This document shows, piece after piece, positions 41,707-53,516 of a stretch of DNA of 64,000 nucleotides; the first letter of the stretch is position 1; each line of letters begins with the position of its first letter. This stretch comes from Sabellastarte sp. h YS-2021. Lineage: Eukaryota; Annelida; Polychaeta; Sabellida; Sabellidae. The stretch lies in contig OZ024931.1 in NCBI GenBank assembly GCA_964017235.1, forward strand, positions 20,126,189 to 20,190,188, read 5' to 3'. A program made the position numbers and the translations under genes. The notes below the pieces were generated by a model, which saw nothing but the letters and a program-made list of their open reading frames with translations, was not told the origin of the DNA and ran no database searches.

Positions 41707-42700
41707 ATGAAAAAAATGGATCCAGGAAATGTTCATGAGAATAAAGCAGGCAGTCAGCAGGCGGGTTCATCCGGCAATGCTGATTGCAGTGCTCAGATAC
41801 TCATCAATCAAGAAATCTTGAGTCAATTGCATAAAATCAGTCAAAGATTGATAGTTCCAAATGTAAAAAGACGTCTGATTTTACAAAAAAAAAATAAAAA
41901 TAAGGGTTACAAAAGTCACACTAGTAGCCCCAAAGTAAAACAATCAAAGCACTCATCCACCAGGGAACAACAGTCACTAATCAATTCCAAACTTGTCGGA
42001 TACAGTAATAATAAGGGGGGGGGGGGGGGGGGGGGGGCAGATGTATTCGTGAAAAATCAGGTCTGATGGCCCCATGAAGATGTCGTATCTGGTTCCACCA
42101 AACAAAGATGGACTATGATCAGTTAACTATCATACAGTGGGTCTCTGACTTTTGCTGCACCATCAGGGAAAAATCTAATAAAAACATGAGGTCCTATATG
42201 TTAGATTACATCATTCCTTTAATGGATGATTCAAATGATTTTTCCTGGGGTGCGGCAAATGCCAGCCACATGGTGTTACTCTGTAAGATGGAACGGGGGG
42301 GGGGGGGGGGGGTGATAAAAGACTTCAGTCAAATTATTGAAAATAATTGACAGAGTCAGAAGGGCAAATGCCCAGAGACTTATGCCAAACGGATCTAGTA
42401 ATAACCCTTGTCAGTACAGAAAAAATGTTCAAAAGCATCGTTAATCTATGGTATGCACATATGTCAACCAAAACACATGTAATTTTACCAAGACCAATGA
42501 GATCAAAGGTGTCCTGTATAGACACATTTGTGCCACATGTTTCAGTGCTTGTAAAAACATTCTCTCATTCTGATAGTGACTGTAGGCAAAACAGAAAAAC
42601 CCAAAAAAGAGTCATAATGGATGTGGGACGCACTAGGCACCACAGCAAAACAAAACAAAAAAACACAACAATGTTACAAGGAACACCAGGCTTCCCCTGA
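41707..42700 (+). pseudogene. Ngaro-like gag relic with two expanded poly-G tracts
   Basis: It corresponds to ORF1 at 32335-33332. The first part (41707-42012) includes ILINQEILSQLHKISQRL, similar in place to the coiled coil. A run of 23 G follows (42015-42037), then DVFVKNQV. The conserved domain is at 42108-42290 (LTIIQWVSDFCCTIRE, YMLDYIIPLMDDSNDFSW) and breaks at a second run of 18 G (42295-42312). The Cys/His finger remains only in traces (YRHICATC-like near 42520-42545). Not functional in its present form. Confidence 0.78.
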
Positions 42701-45700
42701 TATTTGGAAAGATTGGTGACAAAAAGTAAAGCTTTTGCTAACAAGTGTGATAGCAGAATTTTTGCACAAGTCCTGAAACAGAATAAAGCATTAAAAATAC
42801 AAATTTCTGAAACAGAATAAAGGATTAAAAATACAAATTTCTTTGGAATAAACCCCCATTTCTGACCAGGTCACATATTCCAGCAAGGTCTACAATGGCA
42901 GCAGCCATAAAACTGTAAAACAGTGTCAGGCTAAAAAAGTCCTTCAAAATAGCAGGCAAAACTCACATTAGAGTACTGGTTTGCCGAAAGGTTGAACTTT
43001 CACCTAAATGGCAAATTACAGTCTCCAACAGATATGTCCCAAAAATCAGTGTTACTCTTATAATTTGGAAGACTCAGATAGGATCTGAGGCTGATCTGAA
43101 CAGTAGTCAAGGTCAAAATAAACGCAAAAAACAAGGTCAAAACAAGAAGTAGGGCTACAACAGCAGATCCCAAAGACTGCTGTATTGAATGACACAGATC
43201 AGGATGCTCAGACTTTTTCTGCTCAGCAACAATGTGACAGTAGTTTTGATTTGAATGATAATAATTATTAGACCACGCCACCTATGCCAAGATTATAACA
43301 ATTGTTTTCACATCAGGATTTATACCCCTTACTTCATTAAAAGTGTACAATGGGTTTCAAAAACTTGGGATCCTATTCCAGATACACTGCATTTATTTAT
43401 TTATTTGGGGTTTTACGTCGGTGTAACACTGTACAGGCCATATCACAATGGGTAGTTGGAAGGGCAGAGGAAACCAGTACATACAGTTAATCAAGGTTTT
43501 GTACTGTAAACTGCTGACCAACGGCAAGCAACTACCAGCTTTCCCACTAGAGGTTGAGCCGTGAACCGAACCCCAGCCTCAGAGGTGGGAGGTGAGAGTG
43601 TTACCACTCTGCCACTATGGCCCCTCCAGATACACTTCAAGCACATAAGCCAATTAAAGAAAGTGGTGTCCCTAACTATTTATAATAGAATAGAATACAA
43701 AAGAATGGAAACAATACTTACAAGATAGATTATTGGGACAAACAGCTAATAGACTTAATTATCTATGGATTTCCTTTAGTTTTTGATAGGACTGAATATG
43801 GTGCCTTACTCGATTCATTTGATTCCTTGCCAATAGAAGCTCATATATTGCCTCTCATGACAAGATCCAAACAAAATTATGAGAAATGTCGGACTATTAT
43901 GTACCTCAGATGGCCACAAGGACACTCGATTAACACTGGGGTTTATAAGAATAGTTATTTGGATACATATTTCAAACTACATTACCCCTCCATAGACAAT
44001 ATTACTGCTGCCTTAAATACTTTAGGTCCTGGGGCTATGTTTTATCAAATAGACATTAGCCGTGCAGTTAGACACATCAGGATATAGACTTATTAGGTGT
44101 TTCACATCAGAGGCCGTATTTGAATCGAGGACTTCCTTTCGGATTTTGTTATGATTTGGTTTTCTTCCTGCATTGTTCTTCCGTCACATAATGTGCCAAT
44201 ATGGCTTCACAGGTCTGGAACTATATTGACGATCTAATATACACAGGATTGTCCTCTAAAATGCATAAATCGTTTCTTATTGTTACTGTTGCAAGAACTT
44301 TGACTGGATATTGGTAAATAAAAGTTAGTAGCCCCAACAACTTCTGCTATATGTTTAGGAATCATGGTAAATACCTCATTGAGAACAATATCTATTCCAG
44401 ACCAAAAGTTGCTAGAAAAAATCCCTTTGTAAAAATGGACTCTAAAGTCACAATGCACAAAAATTCAACTACAGTCCTTACTTTGCTCCCTTCTCTACAT
44501 AACAAAATGCATGAAGCCAGCACGGTCTTTCCTTAATAGAATGCTAACAGTACTAAGCGACAATCATTTAAGTTAAAAAATTACACTAACTCAAGAGTTT
44601 TTAAAGAGCTTAACTGGTTTAATGTTTTCATTCAAACATATAATGGGGTGGCTTTCTATGACACTCAGAGAGTAGACGAAATCATACATTTAAATGCTTG
44701 TTTGACTGGACTGGAAGATGCTTTTAACAATATGGTATATACTCACCCATTCCTCTAAATTATTAAACATCAACCACCAAGAAATTATGAACATTATGGT
44801 GTCTATCAAAATATGGGGTCCTATATGAGGCAACAAAAAGATTAAGATTAATTGCGATAACTTGCCAGTTGTAGAGGTACTAAATAGTGGCAGGGCCAAA
44901 GATGAAACTCTGGCAACATGCACAAGAAACACGCACTCTACAGTATTCAGAGTCCAACACATTGCTGGCTCTGAAAATAATGTGGCAGGTCTGTTATCTA
45001 GATGGAAAAATTCACTATATGATTTTCATGTGTCAGCTGGACTGTCCCTAGAACAGGTAGATATATGACAGTTGTTCAATTTCATGGAATTTGGCAGAAT
45101 TATTTGGCTGCCATTAGAGCCAAATTCATTGCTTATGGTCTTCCTACTCCCATGTTCAGGGACGAGAGAGTACAGTTATATATTAAATCATTACAGTTCA
45201 ACAGGCACTAAGTTAAGCCTTCCCATCCATTCATCAATACAGATGACATATTTTGAGAAATAGTTTTTATTGGCCATCAGTTGCCTCTTGCACAGTTATT
45301 TATTTTATAAATACTTTTGCTTTCTTTTCATCTCTTAGAATTTCAAATATACCACCACACACATCCACAGCATTTGATGTCACCAGGCACCTCTGTAGAG
45401 GTGTCACTGTTTTACTTATATGGTCAAAGACATTACAGGACAGAAAGGAAACCAGAACTATTGTTATCCCAGCTTTAGGGGAGGGAGCTATCTGCCCTGT
45501 AGCAGCAATGAAAACCATGCTCACTACTGACCACTTATGTTCCAATGATCCATTATTTTCAATTAGGCATGCAGGTAGGACTACTGCACTGACTGATTCA
45601 ACGGCCAGGAAGCATCTTAGGCTAGTAGGTACTAAATTGCATCGCCCTGCACACCTCACTGTTCATATGTTTACGAAAGGTGGAACCTTTAAATCACTTC

Positions 45701-45753
45701 CCACGGCCACTTCACCTGTTGCCTGCACATTTCGTGCCTTCCTACATCCATAA
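42701..45753 (+). pseudogene. Ngaro-like RT, RNase H and tyrosine recombinase relic
   Basis: Continuation of the gag relic. A decayed linker is interrupted by a SINE (43389-43624). RT resumes at about 43715 (YWDKQLIDLIIYGFPL), runs through LPLMTRSKQNYEKCRTIM and YQIDISRAVRHIR (about 44043-44082), and shows a YIDD box (NYIDDLIYTG) at about 44220-44250. RNase H has CDNLPVVEVLNSGRAKD (44853-44902) and GSENNVAGLLSRW. The recombinase keeps FFSSLRISNIPPH (about 45320-45360) and LLIWSKTLQDRKETRTI. Its C-terminus breaks off at a decayed HxxR box (VHMFTKGG, 45661-45684) with no Tyr motif after it. No terminal repeats could be recognised. Confidence 0.8.
43389..43624 (-). mobile_element. tRNA-derived SINE, copy 5 (minus strand, 12-bp duplication)
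   Basis: Full-length copy. TCCAGATACACT is duplicated at 43377-43388 and 43625-43636. It is inserted in the Ngaro relic between gag and RT. Confidence 0.9.
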
Positions 45754-47432
45754 TTTGGCTCTTTGGTGCCTCTCTTTCACCACAAATTATCCAAAAAGTA
45801 TCATTTCAAAAATTCTAAATCCTCACCTCACCTGGTAAGCTGCTTCTGGTTTCACCCTACAAAATTTCAATATTTTCTGAATTCATGTGGAAATACTAAG
45901 AATAAATAAAGTGAGGTGACATTTGTTGAATGATTAGGAACTTTAGTCAAACAAAAAAAGATTGATTTGCTTCATAGATTTTAGATTCCTTCCTTGAACA
46001 TTTTTCATTGTGACACAATATTGTTATTTCTCATGTTGTGTTGTTTTGACATTGAAATTAAATTAATTTCACATAACTGAGCTTTATTTTCTCCTTTCTA
46101 TTTAATATATAGTTTAAGTGCCAATTATTATTATGTAGAACAAAATGATTTATTTATTGCTCTCACAAAAGGACGTACCAATACATCAGCATAAAAAATG
46201 ACAGTTCTCTTTATAAATAATTCATTCTATAAAAATATGAGTACGATAAACCTGTCGTTTCAATAAAATATTATTTTCCAGTGACTCTAAAAAGTTTAGT
46301 AGCCCAATAAATCCGAAGGAAATGAATAACTTTTGTAGCCTTGAATATGGAAATAATATTAAATATTTTAATATAATCTTTATATCTTGAGCAAATTGCC
46401 CTCTGTTGATGATTAATGTTATTTTATTGTCAGAAAGAAAGGACAATAAGGAAACAGTTGGGAGTTTCTTTTTTTAATAAAAACGGTTTGTTGCTTTTAT
46501 TTTCCTAAAAAAATATGCGTGTCAAACACCTGCACCACTGCTGAAGCTCGAAAGGCAAAAAGAGTTAATAATCTAAAATAATCTGTTACGACAATCTAAA
46601 AAATGTTTGTATGTGAACATATATGATTGAGAGGTTTACATAGCCAAAAAAATGATGGAATTGTACATTGTCTGGGATTGTTTTTGTGTATTTTTCTTTT
46701 GCTTTTGCTGTAGAGAAAAAAACACCTGAAGAAGCCAACAAATGTGGCATTTTTTTCAATTTCTTTTGGAAAGTTTTATAACCATTTAGACGATTATAAC
46801 TTTTATTATGATTTCTCATGTTGTTTGTTTTATACATATATTATTAGCCATAAAACAAGACTGCTCTTGGTTAGTAATTATATCTTTATGTTTGCCTTTT
46901 AAAATTGAAATTATGTTAATTTAATAGTATACAAAATATTTCTCATTATAACTGTAGCTTCATACCAAGTAAATATGTTATGTTTTAGAAACAATGGAAT
47001 AAGTACTGGAAGGGAAACAGGCGTCAATGCAAATAAGTAACATTTCTGAGAGTATTTTCTTCAAAACATAAATATGATAAGCACAGTACGTACTGCTTAA
47101 GTAACAGTAGTATATATAGGTATACTACTACTACTGAATAAATTATTATATTATTTTCAGGGGCGGATCCAGCTATCTATCACTTGGTGTTTTTTCACCT
47201 TTATAAAATATCAAAGAGGTTGCTATTACCTGCTTTGATGAATACTTTACTTGGAAATAATTAAGAGGAGTTCGTGTTACCACCTTATTTCACTTCACAA
47301 CTCTATATCAGGATTTACGACTGAATAATTATATAGTGTACTGTGGGTTTATTAATTTATAGATTTGTCTGTTGATAAGTAAATGACAATTTGTTTGATT
47401 TGATTCACTAAACTAAGTACCCAAAAAACTAC
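45754..47432. other. AT-rich DNA without a recognised gene
   Basis: Nothing identifiable on either strand; strongly AT-rich. Confidence 0.5.
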
Positions 47433-47579
47433 CTGTCCTTGCACGCCGGGGTCACAGGCAAGACTTTTCGTACATGTATTATGGGGATGAAACTCCATCA
47501 TAACACGGCCACAACTGTCGCATTTCTGTTCTGAAGATGCCATTAAGCTGACACATGAGCAAACAGCATAGTAAACCAT
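47433..47579 (-). CDS. Candidate first coding exon with Cys/His motif, possibly ORF1 start of an old DIRS element
   Basis: On the minus strand, ATG at 47543-47541 opens 37 codons (MASSEQKCDSCGRVMMEFHP, then HNTCTKSLACDPG). An in-frame upstream ATG at 47579-47577 would add 12. The frame ends exactly at a codon boundary before a possible donor, CAG|GTAGTT (47433/47432). The C-x2-C...H-x-H-x2-C arrangement suggests a small zinc finger. It lies directly beyond the left end of a young DIRS element. If that element is removed, the exon follows the old DIRS-like terminus at 53731-53990 on the same strand. Alternative: an unrelated host exon. Confidence 0.4.
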
Positions 47580-47781
47580 AATTTTATTGCGTTAATACAT
47601 CCTATCCAATGGACAATTGCTTTACCGGTCGGCGCGACCGGTCCCGCCAAACGCCAGAAAAAGACGTCCTGTATATAATACTGGCAGGACCGGTCAGTAG
47701 TGTGCATTCGCTAGGTGGCGCATCATACTTGCTTCCTGTCCAGACAGAGTGACATCAGTTCATCTTTTTCGTTTGGCGCGT
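47580..47781 (+). repeat. Left inverted terminal repeat of DIRS copy 1
   Basis: Its inner 165 bp match the complement of 53517-53680 nearly perfectly. Its outer 38 bp (47580-47617) match the complement of the internal region 53363-53400 without a mismatch. Confidence 0.92.
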
Positions 47782-50110
47782 AGTGTGCAGACGTGTTTTG
47801 AAGTGATCTCCAAGTTTTTGAAGGAAACGCGGCTTATTCTACGAATTTAAATATATTTATTGTGTTCATACATATCAGTGCCTCTCCAGGACTAAAACGA
47901 GGCATTATCCAGCACTTTATAACCAGTTTGAAGAATTTCTGTGTACTTGTCGTCGAGACGAAGTCGTGGGTGAGAGCTCGTATGTCGTCCCTGCAGCATT
48001 CCTTCTTCTACACAGAAGGTTGTATCTCCACGACTTAACCTCCATTTATTTCTTCGTTGTCGAGAAACACTGAGTGTATGTCGACGAGAAGAATTTAGAA
48101 GGAAAGAAGAATGCATCGTCTGACGTCATCACTTCCAGCTTATGCTTGTCACGTGACAGGAACCTGATCACGTGATACGCATTCAACAATGGAGGTCACG
48201 TGATACGCATTCAACATGGAGGAATCGTGTTTTCAACAGAAGTTTTAGAAGAAAAGACGAGTAATTATTACTGTACACACACTTTTTAACTGGCAAGAAG
48301 GAATCCAGCATCTCGTCTGTTGACCTGAAGAATTAGATGACAAGTGGTCATTGAACTCTGCAAATTTTTGCCGGTGCCGGTCATGTGACTTCACAGATCT
48401 CAACACCACTACTGGCAAGCAAATCCCCAGGCGTGACTGGTTCAGCTGACAAGAAGTGATGAGTTTTACCGGTACCAGTTCTGGTCAGACTACCGGTGGG
48501 GAGCACTAGTGATGAGTTTTACCGGTTCCAGTCTGTACAGACTACCGGTGGGTGCTGTTCCTGTGAAGAAACCCCTTCAGTTGGTTGCCAGTGATCAGTC
48601 CTGCTTGATCCTGGAACCTCCACCAGAGGCCTTTCCACTGGTGGGACTGTTGGGGGTATTGGTTCCAGTCATGTTCCTGTGAAGCTGTCAACAACCCCCC
48701 TTCAGTGGTTACCAGTGATCACCCTGTTTTGATACTGGAACCTCCACCAGAGGCCTTTCCACTGGTGTGACTGTTGGGGGGTACCGGTTCCGGTCTGTAC
48801 AGACTACCGGTGGGTGCTGTTCCTGTGAAGAAACCCCTTCAGTGGCTGCCAGTGATCAGTCCTGCTTGATCCTGGAACCTCCACCAGAGGCCTTTCCACT
48901 GGTGGGACTGTTGGGGGGTACTGGTTCCAGTCATGTTCCTGTGAAGCTGTCAAGGACCCCCTCCTCAGTGGTTTCCAGTGATCAGCCCTGTTTGATACTG
49001 GAACCTACACCAGAGGCCTTTCCACTGGTGTGACTGTGGGGGTACCGGTTCCAGTCTTGTTCAGACCACCGGTGCGGCTGCTCAGAGGGTTCACCTACCA
49101 GAAGTCGCAGTGACCATTGACCCTTATCTCCCCAGTGCAGAATTTTGGACCGGTACCAGTCCTGTTCAGGCTACCGGTAGGGTCACTAGCCAGCCAGTGA
49201 TGAGGGATACCGGCACCAGTTCTGCTCAGACTGCTGGTTGTGGTCACAGAAATCCAGCAAGGGCTACCGGTTAAATAGGATTACCGGTTACACAGAGTTG
49301 CTGGTGACACACAGCAGGGCTACTGGTTCAGAGAATTACCGGCTCCCGAGTGTTGCCGGTTCCGGAGTGTACCGGTGCCGCAGGGTTGCCGGTGCCTGAG
49401 TGCTGCCGGTCCAGGAGTGCTGCTGGTTACAGAGGAATCTGCTGTTCCCATTCTTACTGGCAAGAAACCAGCTTCAAATCCAGTGCTGACAGCAGGTTCA
49501 CCGGTTACAGAGAATTACCGGTTCCGGAGTGCTGCTGGTTCCCGAGTGTGTTGCTGGTTACAGAGAAACTACTGTTCCCATGCTTACTGACAAGAAACCA
49601 GCTTCAAATCCAGTGCTGACAACAGGTTCACCGGTTACAGAGGTTTACCGGCTATAGAAATTTGCTGGTGACAAGTTAGTTGGACGGGAAGAAATTCCCT
49701 TAACCGACTGGTTACAGAACCTACCCACCAGGTGCCGGCTTGCAAACCTTCAGGGACAGTTGCTTCAAAAGAATCTGAGAGATAATGGTGAAGTAACCAG
49801 ACTGAACCTCGAACACCAGTCTACTGGACTGGGAGATCTACCAAGGGATTAACTAAGACTACAGAAATGTGATGTCCCAATTCTTTGGTTACAGGGCCTT
49901 CTCCCAGAAACTTTGGTTACAGAGAGATGGCACCTACCGGTTTGGCCGGTTACAGAGACTGTTGGTTGCAGAAGCTGCTGAATCCTCCACTGGGCAGGAA
50001 GAAAGGCAGTTTTCATATGAACCTACCCCTACAAAGAAATGGTTCAATTCACCCAGTTCGGCCAACTCCAATGAGTTTATGCAGAACTGGGGAACCACCA
50101 GGAACCGGTT
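47782..50110 (+). repeat. ACCGGT-rich tandem-repeat region in the place of gag
   Basis: Non-coding in any sustained frame. A 29-bp unit with TCACGTGATACGCATTCAAC is doubled at about 48163-48220. Between about 48510 and 49040 a unit of about 133 bp recurs four times (CCACCAGAGGCCTTTCCACT in each). At 49424-49640 another unit of about 130 bp recurs twice (CAAGAAACCAGCTTCAAATC). ACCGGT and GGTTACAGAG words are everywhere. The related copy at 58366-64000 has a gag gene and a Cys-rich RT leader here, so this region replaced them, with a sharp boundary near 50135. Confidence 0.8.
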
Positions 50111-50113
50111 ACA

Positions 50114-52120
50114 GTGAATTGCTTCACTTATAACCGGTGCTGGGAGAAGTGGGAAGTTCTGGGTTTGAGTCCAAAAGTAGTCCCCACACTGAGGGAGGGC
50201 TACACCCTCCCCTTCCGGTTCAGACCCAACTTGACAAGGTCACCAACTGTAATAAGCAACTACCACAACCCAGCCAAGCAGTCCTTCCTTTTAGAAGCAC
50301 TGTATCAGCTGGTGAACAAGAATACAGTACAACCGGTAGAAAATCAAACTCACAGGGCAACCGGCTATTTTTGGTACCCGAGCCCAACAACCGGTGGAGA
50401 CCTGTCCTGGTCCCGAGCACCTTGAACACCTTTTTGAACACAGGGACGTTCAAGATGGAAGCCCCAGAGACAATAAGAACCTCCCTCCAAGCAGGGGAGT
50501 GGGTCACATCCATAGATTTCAAAGAAGCATACTTCCACATACCAATTCACAGTCAGTCCAGGAAGTACATGCGCTTTTACCTCCAGGGTCGGTCCTACCA
50601 GTTCAAGCCCTTCCCTTTGGCCTGTCCACAGCTCCCATGGAGTTCACAGTGGTGGCCAAAGAGGTCAAACTCGTGGCTTTTCAGAAGGGTATAAGGATCC
50701 ACCAGTACCTAGACGACTGGCCTGCTGAGAGCCTCTACCCACCACACCTGTCTCCAGCATACTCAAACCCTAGTCACACTTTGTCAGGAATTAGGGTGGC
50801 TGGTGAACAAGGAAAAGTTAGAGCTGGTTCCCAAACAGGTCTTCAACTTCGTAGGTTACCAGTTCGACCTGAAAGAGGGCAAGGTCAGACCAACAGAAGA
50901 ACGTTGGCAGGCCTTGACACACAAGATCAGATCAATATTGTCGGATCCGCTTTGCCCGGTCCGACAATTCATGTCCCTCATAGTTCTACTCACAGCAACA
51001 GAAAAGCAAGTCCACTTAGGGCGACTAACATGAGACCCATACAGTGGCACTTGAAAAACAACTGGAGGGTCCCAGAGTCACTGGAAAAGGTGATCTCGGT
51101 CCCCAAATCCCTCCACCCCCATCTAAGGTGGTGGCTGGAGGAAAGCAATGTGCTTCTAGGTCAACCATTACACCCTCTAAAACATGCTCTGCAAATCTTT
51201 ACAGACGCATCAATAGAAGGGTGGGGCGCTCACTTAGACGAGCACACTGCAAGGGGACAGTGGTCCCTACCCGAGAGCAAGTTACACATAAACCACTTGG
51301 AGCTGAAAGCAGTATTTCTAGCTCTAAAAGAGTTTCAAACCCTAGTCTTCAACAAGACAGTGTTGGTAGCTACAGACAACACAACAGTGGTTGCCTATAT
51401 CAGCAAAGAAGGGGGGATGAAATCGGGCTCTCTGTGTGCCCTACTGTGGAGAATTCTGTCCTGGTGCACCAGGCAGCAAGTAACCCTCAGGGCACGTCAC
51501 ATCCCCGGCCGGCTGAACGTGATAGCAGACAAGCTATCCAGGCTTGGCCAGACCATTCAAACAGAGTGTCCCAAGCTGTATGTTCAAGGTGGCATCAGCC
51601 ACAAGTGGACCTGTTTGCCACCAGGTTCAACAACAAACTACCACAGTTTGTATCACCGGTACCAGACCCCCAGGCTTGGGCAGTGGATGCACTCAGCCTG
51701 TCCTGGGAGGACCTGGACCCATACGCCTTCCCACAGGCAGCCATCTTGGGCAAAGTGGTGGAGAAGCTCCAGGACTACCCCTGCAACAGAATAATTCTGA
51801 TTGCTCCAGGGTGGCCCAACATGCCCTGGTTTTGGGACCTGGTAGCAATGTCAAGCCAGATCCCACTGTGTCTGCCCAGCATACCCAACCTAGTGTCTCA
51901 GCCATTCAACCAGGTCCTTCACAGGAACCTGCCGAATCTGAACCTACATGCCTGGCTCCTAGAGCCTCAGCAATCAAGGAGCAAGGCTTCTCTGAGGCAG
52001 TGGCAGCACGAATTGAGGCTCCTCAAAGAAGGTCAACCAGATCTGTCTATGAGGCAAAGTGGACCATTTTTACAAAGTGGTGCCTCAGTAATCAGGTGGA
52101 CTTCAGGGCACCACCTCTGA
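50114..52120 (+). pseudogene. DIRS RT-RNase H-methyltransferase-like ORF, copy 1, with frameshifts
   Basis: The leader EGYTLPFRFRPNLTRSPTVI is in one frame (50114-50425). RT proper begins in the next (NRLFLVPEPNNRW, then EWVTSIDFKEAYFHIPI with the first Asp). It shifts near 50615, shows YLDD at 50706-50717, shifts again near 50740 and near 51030, and passes into RNase H (FTDASIEGWGAH, ATDNTTVVAYI). It shifts near 51570 to the methyltransferase-like domain (HQPQVDLFATRFNNKLPQFV, then YAFPQAAILGKVV), which ends RWTSGHHL at 52120. The last domain corresponds to the Dam-like region described for DIRS and PAT elements. At least four frame breaks make it inactive. Confidence 0.88.
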
Positions 52121-53034
52121 AAGCCATTGCTGACTTCCTCCTGCACTTATTTCAGGAGAAGAAGTTACAACCAAGCACTATTGATGGCTACAGATCCGCC
52201 ATTGCTGACAAACTGGGCAATTCCACCATTAATGTCAGCAAAGATGAGAATCTCTCTCGTCTCCTGGATAGTTTCCATAGAGACAGACCTAAGGGCAGGA
52301 GGGGCATCCCCTCCTGGAACCTTTCACTGGTTTTACATCAGCTCACAAAGGCTCCCTTTGATTCCCTGAAAGAGGCCTCCTTGAAACATCTAACTTTCAA
52401 GACTGTTTTCTTGCTGGCTTTGGGTTCAGGTAAACGCAGGAGTGAGATCCATGCTTGGTTACATAAGAACATCAGACACCAGTCGGACTGGTCTAAGGTG
52501 TTTTTGTACCCCTCACCCAGTTTCCTATCCAAGAACCAGCTGGCTAAGGAAGGTCCAGATAGTGTGGCACCAGTGGTCATCCCAGCCCTGGCACCATCTC
52601 TGGATAGGTCACTCAAGGGTGACAGGTCCCTATGTCCAGTTAGAGCCCTGCGCTACTACTTGGACAGGACTGCAGACCTCAGGCAGAATAAGGAGTTAGT
52701 CTTTGTCTCCTTCAAGAAGGGTTTTGATAAAGACATCTCACCTGCCACCATCTCCTCATGGATCAAACAGACTGTGGTTCTGTGCTATGAGCTCTCTGAC
52801 CAGGAGGCCCTCACCTTACATCAGGTTAAAGCCCATGATGTTAGGGCCTTTGCTGCCTCTAAGGCTTTCCAATTAGGGATTTCCTTAGATCAGATCTTGT
52901 CAGCCTGCCACTGGAAATCTCACAACACCTTCACCCAATTCTATTTGAAGGATGTTGCCTGGGCTGACTCGGAGCTTTTCCACCTGGGACCTGTAGTGGC
53001 TGCCCAGCAGGTGCACCACCAGACCCAGAAATGA
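51544..53034 (+). CDS. Tyrosine recombinase of DIRS copy 1 (intact catalytic core)
   Basis: Recombinase that would insert the circular DNA. The frame is open for 496 codons and overlaps the methyltransferase-like frame by about 580 bp. The true start is unknown; recognisable recombinase sequence begins near FSEAVAARIEAPQRRSTRSV (about residue 148, nt 51985). The catalytic set is complete: R298/R299 (GSGKRRSEIHA), H431 and R434 (AHDVRAFAAS), H456 and W457 (ACHWKSHNTF), and Y467 (TQFYL). The stop is at 53032-53034. The sister copy at 59080-60149 has a frameshift and a stop at places where this copy is whole. Copy 1 thus has a sound recombinase beside a broken RT. Confidence 0.9.
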   Translation: MARPFKQSVPSCMFKVASATSGPVCHQVQQQTTTVCITGTRPPGLGSGCTQPVLGGPGPIRLPTGSHLGQSGGEAPGLPLQQNNSDCSRVAQHALVLGPGSNVKPDPTVSAQHTQPSVSAIQPGPSQEPAESEPTCLAPRASAIKEQGFSEAVAARIEAPQRRSTRSVYEAKWTIFTKWCLSNQVDFRAPPLKAIADFLLHLFQEKKLQPSTIDGYRSAIADKLGNSTINVSKDENLSRLLDSFHRDRPKGRRGIPSWNLSLVLHQLTKAPFDSLKEASLKHLTFKTVFLLALGSGKRRSEIHAWLHKNIRHQSDWSKVFLYPSPSFLSKNQLAKEGPDSVAPVVIPALAPSLDRSLKGDRSLCPVRALRYYLDRTADLRQNKELVFVSFKKGFDKDISPATISSWIKQTVVLCYELSDQEALTLHQVKAHDVRAFAASKAFQLGISLDQILSACHWKSHNTFTQFYLKDVAWADSELFHLGPVVAAQQVHHQTQK

Positions 53035-53362
53035 GGGGATGTTGTATATATGTAAATATGTACATATTGTAAAAAAAACAAAAAAAAAACTGTGACTTGC
53101 TTCCCTTGGGAAGTTTATTTCTTCTGGGACTGAACTCAGCCCCTCTCTCTCTATCTTTCCCTTCTCAAACCGACTCTGGAAGGAAAGAAAAAGGGGGGGG
53201 CAACGTCGGCAGACTCCCGGTTAACCGGTGAGTTAGTGGCCGACCTTGACCTGTCAGGGTTCTCTGACCCTAGGTCAAATGGGCCTGTACAATTTTGTTT
53301 TGTTATGAGTTCACAGAAGTCCCTAGCTGCTTACCCGCCTACCAAGCGGTAGTTATTCAGCC

Positions 53363-53455
53363 ATTGTCCATTGGATAGGATGTATTAACGCAATAAAATT
53401 GCAAATTTAATAAGTAAATTAAATTTTTATAAGTTAATACCCTATCCAATGGACA
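53363..53455 (+). repeat. Internal complementary region of DIRS copy 1
   Basis: 53363-53400 is the perfect complement of the left end (47580-47617, 38/38). 53401-53455 is the perfect complement of the right end (53674-53728, 55/55). The region is bounded by perfect 15-bp arms, TGTCCATTGGATAGG and CCTATCCAATGGACA. It is thought to act as a splint when the cDNA ends are joined into a circle. Confidence 0.95.
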
Positions 53456-53516
53456 GGCAAGGCCCTCCCAACCGACCCCGCTACCAGCTTACTAGGGGTC
53501 TAAATCGTTTTAGACA

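Noticed and set aside
48500-49650. CRISPR-like array or coding repeat protein
   Set aside because: Units of about 130 bp are tandem without unique spacers of constant size, frames are broken, and the context is a eukaryotic retroelement.
51544-53034. Phage or bacterial integrase with Dam methylase, hence a prophage
   Set aside because: The recombinase follows RT-RNase H and lies between inverted ends with an internal complementary region; neighbours are SINEs, LINEs and Harbinger. This is the DIRS arrangement of eukaryotes.
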